Shown here: in pieces, positions 1 through 6,305 of the stretch
Layout of the letters: each line of letters opens with the position of its first letter
How positions within the stretch are numbered: position 1 is the stretch's first letter
Origin: Bacteroidales bacterium
Lineage (GTDB): Bacteria; Bacteroidota; Bacteroidia; Bacteroidales; UBA932
Reading direction: 5' to 3'
DNA length: 12,357 bases
Assembly: GCA_024681565.1 (NCBI GenBank)
Contig: JAILAO010000157.1
Location: 1 to 12,357, forward strand
Translations under genes and position numbers: made by a program
Notes under the pieces: generated by a model
The model's database searches: none
The model's input: only the letters and a program-made list of their open reading frames with translations
What the model was told of the DNA's origin: nothing

Positions 1-103
1 TGTCTACGGGAGAGGTCCCGCGGGGAAGGGAGCCGGACGGGACGGAAGTACAGGCGGCTGTCAGGATGGCCGCGGCGGCGAGGAGGGAGAGGGATTTGTG
101 CAT
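1..103 (-). CDS. Putative lipoprotein, N-terminal fragment (runs off left edge)
   Basis: Only the first 34 codons are in the window, read leftward from an ATG at 103-101. They encode a classic lipoprotein signal: short charged start (MHK), hydrophobic Leu/Ala stretch, then a lipobox-like ILTAAC with Cys at residue 18, followed by a Ser/Pro/Gly-rich low-complexity start of the mature protein. The -3 residue of the lipobox is Thr rather than the usual Leu, tolerated but not ideal. Supporting the start, a TAnnTTTG -7 box lies on the same strand at 129-122, giving a leader of roughly 13 nt. It is divergent from the pectate lyase. The mature function cannot be told from this fragment; if Cys18 is lipidated the protein sits in the inner or outer membrane. 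Confidence 0.6.
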   Translation of the reverse strand, partial: MHKSLSLLAAAAILTAACTSVPSGSLPRGTSPVD

Positions 104-121
104 AATGAGAATTGGTTTCTA

Positions 122-129
122 CAAACTTA
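122..129 (-). promoter_or_regulatory. Bacteroidetes -7 box (TAAGTTTG) for the leftward lipoprotein gene
   Basis: Read on the minus strand, the bases are an exact TAnnTTTG, the -7 element used by the Bacteroidetes primary sigma factor. It sits about 19 nt upstream of the ATG at 103. No convincing TTTG -33 element was found. It is back to back with the plus-strand box at 163-170. Confidence 0.5.
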
Positions 130-162
130 CGGATTTTCCGGGAGAATCCTGCTTTATTTGTT

Positions 163-170
163 TATCTTTG
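163..170 (+). promoter_or_regulatory. Bacteroidetes -7 box (TATCTTTG) for the pectate lyase
   Basis: Exact TAnnTTTG, 24 nt upstream of the ATG at 195, so a start site near 176 would leave a leader of about 20 nt. This favours translation from 195 over the more upstream in-frame ATG at 66, which would lie before the promoter. The -33 region is only T-rich (around 134-137), not a clear TTTG. Confidence 0.55.
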
Positions 171-194
171 TGCATACAACCAATTATTCCACCC

Positions 195-1436
195 ATGAAA
201 CGTTTTCTCTTTTCCCTGTTGACGCTGCTTGCCGCCTTGAGCGCTGCAGCGCAGCCTTTGGCATTCCCCGGAGCCGAAGGGTTCGGGAAATACACGACCG
301 GCGGCCGCGGCGGCCGCGTCATGATCGTAACCAATCTCAACGACCACGGACCGGGCAGCCTGCGTGAGGCCGTCGAAGCCAGCGGCCCGCGCATCGTCGT
401 CTTCGAGGTGGACGGCGACATCCACCTGGAAACGCCGCTGCGCATCGACAACGATGACATCACCATTGCCGGGCAGAGCGCTCCGGGCGACGGGATCTGC
501 CTCTGCGACTGCCAGTTCACCATCAACGCCAGCAACGTCATCGTCCGCTACATCCGTTGCCGGCTCGGCGACAAATACACCCACGATTCCGATGCCGTGG
601 GCGGCGGCCGGTATGGCCAGAAAAACGTGATTCTCGACCATGTCAGCGCCTCCTGGTCCATCGATGAATGCCTGTCCATCTACAAGACAGAGAACCTGAC
701 GGTGCAGTGGTGCCTGATCGCCTGCAGCCTCCGCGCTTCCAAGCACACCAAGGGCCAGCACGGTTTCGGCGGCATCTGGGGCGGGCTCAACGCCACCTTC
801 CACCACAATCTGCTCGCCCACCATTCCAGCCGCAATCCGCGCTTCTCTTCCGTCGAAGGAACGGAAAACGTGGACTATCGCGGCAATGTGGTCTATAACT
901 GGGGCTTCATGCTGGCCTACGGCGGCGGCCGCGGCGGCAAGATCAATTTCTGCTACAATTATTATAAGGCAGGCCCCGGCACCGACCATCCCGACCACAT
1001 CCTGAACGTTTCGGACGACGGGACCAGCCGCTACTTCGTACAGGGCAACTTCGTCGAGGGACAGCCGGCCGTGACAGCGGACAACCGCCTGGCCGTCAAA
1101 GGAAAGAATCCCGAGGTCGCCGTGGTGGACACGGAGTTCCCGCGCATGGACTTTCCGCTGGAGACGGAGCCCGCCGCATTGCTGAAATCGGTTCTCAAAG
1201 AAGTGGGGTGCAGCCATCGCCGGGATGCCTTTGACAAGGAAATCGTCCGGCAGGTCCGCAAGGGAACGGCTCCCTGGGGCGACCGGGGTTTCGTCAACAG
1301 CCCGGAGGACTGCGGAGGCTGGCCGGTCCTGCGTCACAAGGCGCCGCGGCCGGATCTCAACCGGAACGGCATCCCCGATGCGCTGGAGCATAAATATCCT
1401 GACATCGAGGATTATCTCAATGCCTTGGTGAAATAA
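195..1436 (+). CDS. Secreted PL1-type pectate lyase
   Basis: A 413-residue parallel beta-helix lyase, expected to cleave polygalacturonate (pectin backbone) by Ca2+-dependent beta-elimination. Residues 1-19 are a signal peptide (MKRFLFSLLT... with SAAA|Q cleavage). The mature protein opens with FPGAEGFGKYTTGGRGG, the standard start of Bacteroidetes pectate lyases, then the GPGSLREAV strand (53-60). The family signature follows: ILDHVSASWSIDE (146-158) with the Ca2+-site acidic residues, then SSRNPRF (211-217) containing the catalytic-region RNPR arginines, then NVVYNWG (231-237). Near the end DLNRNGIPDALE (387-398) resembles a Ca2+-binding DxNxNGxPDxxE loop, common in this family. The ATG at 195 was chosen because the signal peptide starts there and a promoter lies just upstream; the open frame extends back to 66 without a plausible leader. 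No SusC/SusD pair is visible, so it is not shown to be part of a polysaccharide utilisation locus. The exact substrate is inferred. Confidence 0.9.
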   Translation: MKRFLFSLLTLLAALSAAAQPLAFPGAEGFGKYTTGGRGGRVMIVTNLNDHGPGSLREAVEASGPRIVVFEVDGDIHLETPLRIDNDDITIAGQSAPGDGICLCDCQFTINASNVIVRYIRCRLGDKYTHDSDAVGGGRYGQKNVILDHVSASWSIDECLSIYKTENLTVQWCLIACSLRASKHTKGQHGFGGIWGGLNATFHHNLLAHHSSRNPRFSSVEGTENVDYRGNVVYNWGFMLAYGGGRGGKINFCYNYYKAGPGTDHPDHILNVSDDGTSRYFVQGNFVEGQPAVTADNRLAVKGKNPEVAVVDTEFPRMDFPLETEPAALLKSVLKEVGCSHRRDAFDKEIVRQVRKGTAPWGDRGFVNSPEDCGGWPVLRHKAPRPDLNRNGIPDALEHKYPDIEDYLNALVK

Positions 1437-1441
1437 AAAAG

Positions 1442-1464
1442 CGGTCCGGGATTTTCCCGGGCCG
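1442..1464. terminator. Bidirectional intrinsic terminator
   Basis: A 10-bp GC-rich stem (CGGTCCGGGA / TCCCGGGCCG, one G-U pair) with a TTT loop sits between the convergent pectate lyase and Omp85 genes. On the minus strand it is followed by a run of six T (the AAAAAA just before the stem, merged with the lyase TAA stop), so it is strongest for the leftward operon. On the plus strand the tail is only TCTTTG. Confidence 0.8.
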
Positions 1465-1472
1465 TCTTTGTG

Positions 1473-2813
1473 TCAGAAGGAGTAATTGGTGATGATGTTC
1501 ACCCAGAGCGGGGCGGCGAGGCCCAGGGATCTGTCATTGAGGTTGTGTGCAATCTCGGCAGAGAGGATGAAGTTCTCGTTCCAGGCCAGCTTGAGGCCGA
1601 TACCCGCTGACATCAGGAAGGTCCCGACACGCTTCTCCATGTCCTGGGTCAGGGTACCGGAAGTTCCGTATGCAGGATGGGACAGTTCGAATTCCTGCTG
1701 TTGCGTGAAACGGTAGGGCTTGGTGATCATGCCGAAATCGAAGAACGGATTGGTCGCCACATAGAAGTCCTGGTTGAACAGCTGGAATTTCACGAATTTG
1801 ATGCGCAGTTCCGTGTTGGCCCAGGCGAAGCCGTCCGCGATGACGCGGTTCTCATACATGCCGCGGATGGTGCTGTTGCCGCCCAGTCCTTCGGACATCA
1901 TCCGGCGGGGAACCAGTTGCGGAACGTTCTGCTGGATGTAGAAAGGGGCGTCGCCCCAGGTATGCTGCAGACCGAGGTGGTAGGCAAAGACCGGATCTCC
2001 CGCGGCAATGAATCCCACCGGGATGCGGACGAAATGGGAGAAATTGGCGCACAGCCGCAGGTAGGCATGCCCGCTTTTCGTGAAATCGGGTGCGCCGTTG
2101 AGGAAGACATCGGCATTGATGCCCCGGTTGGGGGCGGCTTCGACATCCCGGCTGTTGTAGGCGAGGCCGGCGCGCAGTTCCAGGATATTGCCGCCGTTCT
2201 TTTCTTCCGGTCCGATGAGGCCGGCGTTTACGTAGGCATCATACAGGGAGAAAGCGGGGTCCGCCTGGAATTTGGAACCGTCGAACGAGCCGGCTTTGAA
2301 ATGCCAGTACGTGAACCCGGCCGCCCAGTTGAGCGGACCGCTGATGATGCCCTGGATGTTGGCGAATGCCTGGAAGAAAGACCGCTGCATGCTGTTGTAG
2401 CGCAGGAAACTGCCGTCCTCCAGCTTCTTGTTCAGGTCCGGATGGAAGATGCTGGCTGCTCCGTTGTAACCATAGAACTGATAGAGCGGGTCGCTGACGT
2501 AAATGGCGGATACGGTCAGGCGCATGTCCGGAATCAGGTACTTGCTGTCATAGGACAGGCGGAAACGGGAACGGCCCTTGGTAAAGTGGGAGGCCTCGAA
2601 AGAGAATTTGTGGAGGGGATCCGGGTAGGTCGTGCCGTCGCCGTAGTTGTAGATGTCGCCGAATATGCCGTACTGGAAGCCGTTGTTGGAATCGTAGGAC
2701 ACGGCGGGGAAGGGACTGACTTTCCAGCCGGTCTTGGCTGCCCCTTTATTTTGCGCAAATGCTCCCGTCGCGACAAGCAGCGGGAGCAGGAAGATACTTA
2801 AAAAGCGTTTCAT
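1473..2813 (-). CDS. POTRA-less Omp85-type outer membrane beta-barrel protein
   Basis: A 446-residue protein with a signal peptide (MKRFLSIFLLPLLVATGAFA|Q). The remainder is rich in alternating aromatic/polar strands and ends in ...TNYSF, with the C-terminal Phe expected of outer-membrane barrels recognised by the BAM complex. Residues about 307-319 (GLGGNSTIRGM), followed by an AWANTELRIKF strand, match the Omp85/BamA 'LGG..tlRGy' and 'a.nxELR' signatures in the barrel. BamA proper is about 800 residues with five POTRA domains. Here the barrel follows the signal peptide almost directly, so it fits the short Omp85 group lacking N-terminal POTRA domains, found in Bacteroidetes; function unknown. 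The frame is open back to 2852, but the ATG at 2813 starts the signal peptide and lies 4 nt after the oadA-like stop, so it is probably translationally coupled. It is last in its operon, before the hairpin at 1442-1464. Confidence 0.8.
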   Translation of the reverse strand: MKRFLSIFLLPLLVATGAFAQNKGAAKTGWKVSPFPAVSYDSNNGFQYGIFGDIYNYGDGTTYPDPLHKFSFEASHFTKGRSRFRLSYDSKYLIPDMRLTVSAIYVSDPLYQFYGYNGAASIFHPDLNKKLEDGSFLRYNSMQRSFFQAFANIQGIISGPLNWAAGFTYWHFKAGSFDGSKFQADPAFSLYDAYVNAGLIGPEEKNGGNILELRAGLAYNSRDVEAAPNRGINADVFLNGAPDFTKSGHAYLRLCANFSHFVRIPVGFIAAGDPVFAYHLGLQHTWGDAPFYIQQNVPQLVPRRMMSEGLGGNSTIRGMYENRVIADGFAWANTELRIKFVKFQLFNQDFYVATNPFFDFGMITKPYRFTQQQEFELSHPAYGTSGTLTQDMEKRVGTFLMSAGIGLKLAWNENFILSAEIAHNLNDRSLGLAAPLWVNIITNYSF

Positions 2814-2817
2814 GCCG

Positions 2818-4599
2818 TTATTGGATGAGGGCGACGATCTCGCCTTTTTCAACAGTCTTTCCCTGTTGGGCGGTGACGGCGACTACCTGGCCGCTCACGG
2901 CCGGCAGCAGTTCCTCCATCCCATACCATGCCTGTACGTAGCCGCACGGCTTGCCGGCGACGACCTTGGTCCCCACGGCGGGTGCCGAAGAGGCGCCGTC
3001 CACGTCCACCTGCCAGAGCATCTGGCCCTTGACGGGCGCCTGGACGGGGGTTGCCTTCGGGTACTTGGCCATGAGGGCATCAATGTCGAATTCGGGCATC
3101 TCCACGACGGCGCGTTTCACGACGATCGGAGCTCCGGCCTTCTCCTTGAAGGCTTCGAGGTCCTTGTTGAAACGCTCTTTGGCGACGCCGGACTTGAAGT
3201 CGCGGTACTGACGCTCGAACATGGCCATGTTCAGCAGTTCCTCGTCGTCCTCTCCGCAGTCCCAACCCTCTTCTTTCATCATCTCGCGGAATTTCGGGAG
3301 CTCGTCGGGATACATGTCCTGCGGGTTGCCGGTATAGAATTCCATGCCTTTCTCCTTGGCGATCCCGATGATCTCCGGAGCCAGCTGGCCGGGGAGTTTA
3401 CCCATCTTGCCGAGGATCATGCCCCAGGTGTCCTTGTCGATCGTGCTGAAGCGGGGCTTGTTCTGCGCCATCGCGAGGAGGTTCATCAGGGCCGTATTCT
3501 TGACATACTGGCTGAACGGGGTCACGAGGGGCGGATAGCCGAGGCGGGGCCATACGTATTCGACTTCGTTGAAGAGCTGGACCATCAGGGAGTCGAGGCT
3601 GCTCTCAGGCTTGCCGTTGGCGCGCTCGGAGGCATTGATGGCGGCCTTGAAACCGGTCAGGTCGGCCATCATCGAACCCATCATGCCGCCCGGCAGACCG
3701 CAGCCGACCAGCAGGGAGGTCATCTGGGAATTGGTCGGGTTGATCCAATAGCCGAGGAAATCGTCGATGAATTCCTGGGTGAGCCGGCGGACTTCCATAT
3801 AGGCGTCCATGTTGATGTCCTTGACGAGGAAGCCGTCGGATTTCATCATCTGCTGGATGGTGATCACGTCCGGATGGACCTTGCCCCAGGCAAGGGGCTC
3901 CACGGCGACGTCGAGGTAGTCGGCGCCGGCGCGGGCGACCTCCAGCATCGAAGCGGGGGAGAAGCCGGGACCGGTGTGGCCATGGTACTGTACCTTGATG
4001 TGCGGATGGCGCTTCTTGATACCGGCCACGATCATGCCGAGCTCCGTAGGACGGCCGACACCCGCCATATCCTTGAGGCAGATCTCATCGGTGCCGTATT
4101 CCACGAGCTGGTCCACGAGCTGGAGATAATACGCCACCGTATGGACCGGGGAGTGGGTGATGGAAAGCGCGGCCTGCGAAATCATTCCGCCTTTCTTTGC
4201 GAATTCGATGGACAGTTTGAGGTTCCGGTGGTCATTGAGACCGCAGAAGGAACGGGCAATGTCCGTACCCTGCTTTTTCTTGACCTTGAACATCAGTTCG
4301 CGGACATCTGCCGGCACGGGGTACATGCGGATCGCGTTGAGGCCGCGCTCCAGCATATGTGTCTGGATCCCCGCCTTGTGGAAAGGCGCCGTCCATTTGC
4401 GGACGGAAATGTTCGGGTTCTCTCCGTACAGGAGGTTTACCTGCTCGAACGCACCGCCGTTGGTCTCCACGCGGTCGAAACATCCCATGTCAACGATGGC
4501 CGGAGCGACCCGGACCAACTGGTCAACCCGCGGCTGATATTTGCCGGAGGACTGCCACATATACCTGTATACGAGGGAAAACTTTATTTCTTTTGCCAT
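2818..4599 (-). CDS. oadA: OadA/pyruvate carboxylase subunit B-like carboxyltransferase
   Basis: A 593-residue soluble protein of the HMGL-like carboxyltransferase family (oxaloacetate decarboxylase alpha, transcarboxylase 5S, pyruvate carboxylase CT domain), which moves CO2 between biotin and pyruvate/oxaloacetate. Visible landmarks: N-terminal TIM-barrel start at about residues 5-50; EICLKDMAG (172-180) with the lysine (K176) carbamylated in relatives; YHGHTG (205-210) with the two metal-ligand histidines; the family's C-terminal helical part (about 270-480); then a lipoyl/biotinyl-like beta domain from about 520 to the end. Two oddities: the RDxxQS motif reads RYMWQS (12-17), losing the usual metal-ligand Asp, and the biotin motif EAMKM is replaced by QAWYG (556-560), so there is no acceptor lysine. 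Start ATG 4599 was preferred over GTG 4617 by similarity to the family N-terminus and an adequate leader from the -7 box at 4631-4638. No biotin carrier or OadB-type sodium pump subunit is adjacent; it is followed only by the Omp85 gene. The gene symbol reflects family membership, not proven activity. Confidence 0.85.
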   Translation of the reverse strand: MAKEIKFSLVYRYMWQSSGKYQPRVDQLVRVAPAIVDMGCFDRVETNGGAFEQVNLLYGENPNISVRKWTAPFHKAGIQTHMLERGLNAIRMYPVPADVRELMFKVKKKQGTDIARSFCGLNDHRNLKLSIEFAKKGGMISQAALSITHSPVHTVAYYLQLVDQLVEYGTDEICLKDMAGVGRPTELGMIVAGIKKRHPHIKVQYHGHTGPGFSPASMLEVARAGADYLDVAVEPLAWGKVHPDVITIQQMMKSDGFLVKDINMDAYMEVRRLTQEFIDDFLGYWINPTNSQMTSLLVGCGLPGGMMGSMMADLTGFKAAINASERANGKPESSLDSLMVQLFNEVEYVWPRLGYPPLVTPFSQYVKNTALMNLLAMAQNKPRFSTIDKDTWGMILGKMGKLPGQLAPEIIGIAKEKGMEFYTGNPQDMYPDELPKFREMMKEEGWDCGEDDEELLNMAMFERQYRDFKSGVAKERFNKDLEAFKEKAGAPIVVKRAVVEMPEFDIDALMAKYPKATPVQAPVKGQMLWQVDVDGASSAPAVGTKVVAGKPCGYVQAWYGMEELLPAVSGQVVAVTAQQGKTVEKGEIVALIQ

Positions 4600-4630
4600 A
4601 ATTCGGTAATTGGTCACAATTGCAATCTCA

Positions 4631-4638
4631 CAAAGATA
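4631..4638 (-). promoter_or_regulatory. Bacteroidetes -7 box (TATCTTTG) for the oadA-omp operon
   Basis: Exact TAnnTTTG on the minus strand. Transcription would begin near 4625, leaving a leader of about 25 nt before the ATG at 4599 and only about 8 nt before the GTG at 4617; this supports the ATG start. No clear -33 TTTG was found at the usual spacing. Confidence 0.55.
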
Positions 4639-4659
4639 ATAATTTTATTTGTCCCCCGC

Positions 4660-4689
4660 TTGCACAGAAAAAATTATTTTGTACCTTTG
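4660..4689 (+). promoter_or_regulatory. Promoter of tRNA-His (TTG ... TACCTTTG)
   Basis: An exact -7 element TACCTTTG at 4682-4689, with a TTG at 4660-4662, 19 nt upstream, matching the Bacteroidetes -33/-7 spacing. Transcription would start near 4695, about a dozen bases before the tRNA. It is divergent from the oadA promoter at 4631-4638, so the two share one AT-rich intergenic region. Confidence 0.65.
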
Positions 4690-4706
4690 TCACTCCTTCT
4701 GAATAT

Positions 4707-4783
4707 GGTGCGATTAGTTCAGTTGGTAGAGCACCAGATTGTGGTTCTGGGTGTCGTGGGTTCGAGCCCCACATCGCACCCCA
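4707..4783 (+). tRNA. tRNA-His (anticodon GTG)
   Basis: Complete cloverleaf. Acceptor stem GTGCGAT (4708-4714) pairs with ATCGCAC (4773-4779). The D arm contains AGTTGGTAGA. Anticodon stem CCAGA/TCTGG (4734-4738, 4746-4750) encloses loop TTGTGGT with anticodon GTG at 4741-4743. The T arm is GTGGGTTCGAGCCCCAC. G at 4707 is the extra G(-1) opposite discriminator C73 (4780), the identity pair of bacterial tRNA-His, so it is transcribed rather than added later. The 3' CCA (4781-4783) is encoded in the DNA. Confidence 0.97.
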
Positions 4784-4816
4784 AGGCGGTTTCCGGTTTC
4801 GGAAGCCGCTTTCTTT
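4784..4816 (+). terminator. Intrinsic terminator after tRNA-His
   Basis: A 10-bp stem GCGGTTTCCG/CGGAAGCCGC (4786-4795, 4800-4809; one G-U pair) with a GTTT loop, followed by TTTCTTTA. It starts directly after the CCA end, so the tRNA appears to be a single-gene transcript. Confidence 0.8.
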
Positions 4817-4871
4817 ATAATATGGCAGATGAAATGTGCAATGTGGCAGTGAGTCCGCGATGGTTTTTTCG

Positions 4872-4879
4872 TATGTTTG
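4872..4879 (+). promoter_or_regulatory. Bacteroidetes -7 box (TATGTTTG) for the LRR gene pair
   Basis: Exact TAnnTTTG, 25 nt upstream of the ATG at 4905. With the terminator at 4784-4816 just before it, this marks the start of a new transcription unit for the two LRR genes. A convincing -33 TTTG was not seen. Confidence 0.55.
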
Positions 4880-4904
4880 TGCCGTTACCCTTTTAAAAAC
4901 TCGA

Positions 4905-5699
4905 ATGATGAAAAAATTTATTCTCTGTATTGCGACCGTCTTCCTGGCCCTTGCGGTGTGGGGGCAAGGGAAGGACGGCCTCATTTTCCAGTCAGGCAAG
5001 CTTTTCTACAAGATCAAAGGGAAGACCGTTTATGTGACCAAGGAAGTCCAGGGAAAGTATAGCGGACGGCTGGAAGTCCCCGCGAAGGTCACCCACCAGG
5101 GGGTGGAATACACCGTGACGCAGATTGATGACGGGGCGTTCTCCTACCAGGACGAGCTGGTCGAGGTTGTCCTGCCCAAGACAATCAAGCAGATCAGGAA
5201 GGAAGCATTCGCCCATTGCAAGAAGCTGGAGCGGATCATCGTGCCTGTCAGTGTTACGCGGATTGTCGACGGGGCGTTCTCTTATTGTCCGTCCCTGACC
5301 ACCCTGCAAATGGCCGGAGAAAATGAGCGCTATCTCACCCTGCCGGGCAGCAACGCCATTTTCGAGAAGGCCGGTTCCTCTTACGGCACGGTGCTTTTCG
5401 CCGCGTGCAAGACGACCAAGCTCCCCACCTCCGGCGTCAAGGTCATCGGCCCCAAATCTTTTACCGGATGCCCCCTGACGAGCATCACGGTTCCGGCGGG
5501 ATATGAGACGATCTCTCCGAACGCCTTCAAGGACTGCACCGGCCTGACGAAAGTGGATCTGCCGAAATCGATCCGTTATGTTGACAGCTCGGCTTTCGAA
5601 GGCTGTGTCAAACTTTCGGAGATCCGCATCCCGAAAGCGACGGAGCCGGACGACTTCAACAGCATCAAGGGCAGTCCTGCCAAAGTAATCCGCTATTAA
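4905..5699 (+). CDS. Secreted BspA-type (LRR_5) leucine-rich-repeat protein
   Basis: 264 residues. A signal peptide (MMKKFILCIATVFLALAVWG, cleavage probably near residue 20) precedes a short beta domain (about 24-70) with the GVEYTVTQI hinge that opens many BspA-like proteins. LRR_5 repeats follow in the pattern I..gAF..C..L..i.lP.sv..I: IDDGAFSY (74-81), IRKEAFAHC (97-105), IVDGAFSYC (120-128), IGPKSFTGC (181-189), ISPNAFKDC (203-211) and VDSSAFEGC (226-234). Residues about 134-178 are a non-LRR insert, as in BspA proteins. This family is often surface-exposed in oral and gut Bacteroidetes and may bind host or microbial proteins; that role is not shown here. There is no lipobox, membrane anchor or type IX sorting domain, so secretion to the periplasm or beyond is inferred. 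Translation may start at the adjacent ATG (4908). First gene of a pair with the paralogue 17 nt downstream. Confidence 0.8.
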   Translation: MMKKFILCIATVFLALAVWGQGKDGLIFQSGKLFYKIKGKTVYVTKEVQGKYSGRLEVPAKVTHQGVEYTVTQIDDGAFSYQDELVEVVLPKTIKQIRKEAFAHCKKLERIIVPVSVTRIVDGAFSYCPSLTTLQMAGENERYLTLPGSNAIFEKAGSSYGTVLFAACKTTKLPTSGVKVIGPKSFTGCPLTSITVPAGYETISPNAFKDCTGLTKVDLPKSIRYVDSSAFEGCVKLSEIRIPKATEPDDFNSIKGSPAKVIRY

Positions 5700-5716
5700 C
5701 AGATAACAATTACACA

Positions 5717-6238
5717 ATGAAAAAGTATTTCGCAACCGTACTTCTGCTCCTGGTCGGCTTTGCCGCCTGGGGACAGAGCCCCTTTGATATCGACACCAAG
5801 GTCGTTATCACGAAATCCGGCGACGCCGGTCTTGTCTTCAAGTCTTCCGGCAGTGACAAACTCTACTACAAGATCAATTCCGACAACAAGACCGTCACGG
5901 TGACCCGGGACGTTCAGGCTGTCAGCAAAGGCCGGGTCGAGATCCCTTCCAAAGTGACCCACAAGGGAGTGACCTACACGGTCACCGCCATCGGGACCGG
6001 CGCGCTGTCCAACCAGAAGGACCTGACGGCCGTCGTCGTTCCTTCCACGGTCAAAACCATCCAAAGCAAAGCCTTTGCGAACTGTCCGAATCTGACGAGC
6101 GTTTCCATACCGTCTTCGGTCCAGAGCCTGTCAATCGATGCGTGCAGTGGATGCAACAGGCTGACTACCATTCGTTTGCCCAAGGCGTTGAAGATGACTT
6201 CACTGAGAGACTGCCCCGCCCGGGTGACGACATTCTGA
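5717..6238 (+). CDS. Short secreted LRR_5 protein, paralogue of the upstream gene
   Basis: 173 residues with a signal peptide (MKKYFATVLLLLVGFAAWG|Q). The mature region follows the neighbour at 4905-5699 closely: both have a LYYKI/LFYKI strand, a V.VT..VQ...GR.E.P.KVTH.GV.YTVT.I block (about 59-92 here), AF..C repeats (119-123) and matching ends (DCPARVTTF here, GSPAKVIRY there). It lacks roughly 90 central residues of the neighbour, leaving about three LRRs, which suggests tandem duplication followed by loss or gain of repeats. Co-transcribed with the upstream gene (17-nt gap) and ended by the hairpin at 6257-6288. No anchor or sorting domain is visible. Function unknown beyond an expected protein-binding LRR surface. 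Confidence 0.8.
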   Translation: MKKYFATVLLLLVGFAAWGQSPFDIDTKVVITKSGDAGLVFKSSGSDKLYYKINSDNKTVTVTRDVQAVSKGRVEIPSKVTHKGVTYTVTAIGTGALSNQKDLTAVVVPSTVKTIQSKAFANCPNLTSVSIPSSVQSLSIDACSGCNRLTTIRLPKALKMTSLRDCPARVTTF

Positions 6239-6256
6239 TTATCATCGATGCAAGAC

Positions 6257-6288
6257 AAAAAACCGGACCAGGAATGGGCCGGTTTTTT
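6257..6288. terminator. Bidirectional intrinsic terminator
   Basis: AAAAAACCGG (6257-6266) and CCGGTTTTTT (6279-6288) form a stem, extended by CC/GG pairs (6268-6269 with 6276-6277) across one A/G mismatch. The hairpin has A-runs on one side and T-runs on the other, so it works in both directions. It separates the convergent LRR pair and the long leftward operon. Confidence 0.85.
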
Positions 6289-6305
6289 TGTGCTTCTGCC
6301 GCGGT

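Noticed and set aside
162..1391. 409-codon open frame on the minus strand
   Set aside because: Antisense shadow of the pectate lyase, whose family motifs are unmistakable; low-complexity Ala/Val/Asp composition and no promoter or recognisable domain.
195..1436. Polysaccharide utilisation locus around the pectate lyase
   Set aside because: No SusC/SusD pair, hybrid two-component regulator or second carbohydrate-active enzyme is present in the window; only the left flank, outside the window, could still hold one.
1677..2801. 374-codon open frame on the plus strand
   Set aside because: Antisense to the Omp85 barrel gene; the minus-strand frame has a signal peptide, barrel motifs and a C-terminal Phe, while this one has none.
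2734..4896. 720-codon open frame on the plus strand
   Set aside because: It is antisense to the whole oadA-like gene and crosses the tRNA-His gene. The protein shows no family features and an excess of His/Asp/Gly/Leu typical of an antisense frame of GC-rich coding DNA.
4628..4999. 123-codon minus-strand frame across the tRNA-His gene
   Set aside because: It reads through a complete tRNA, its terminator and the start of the LRR gene; coding here is not credible.
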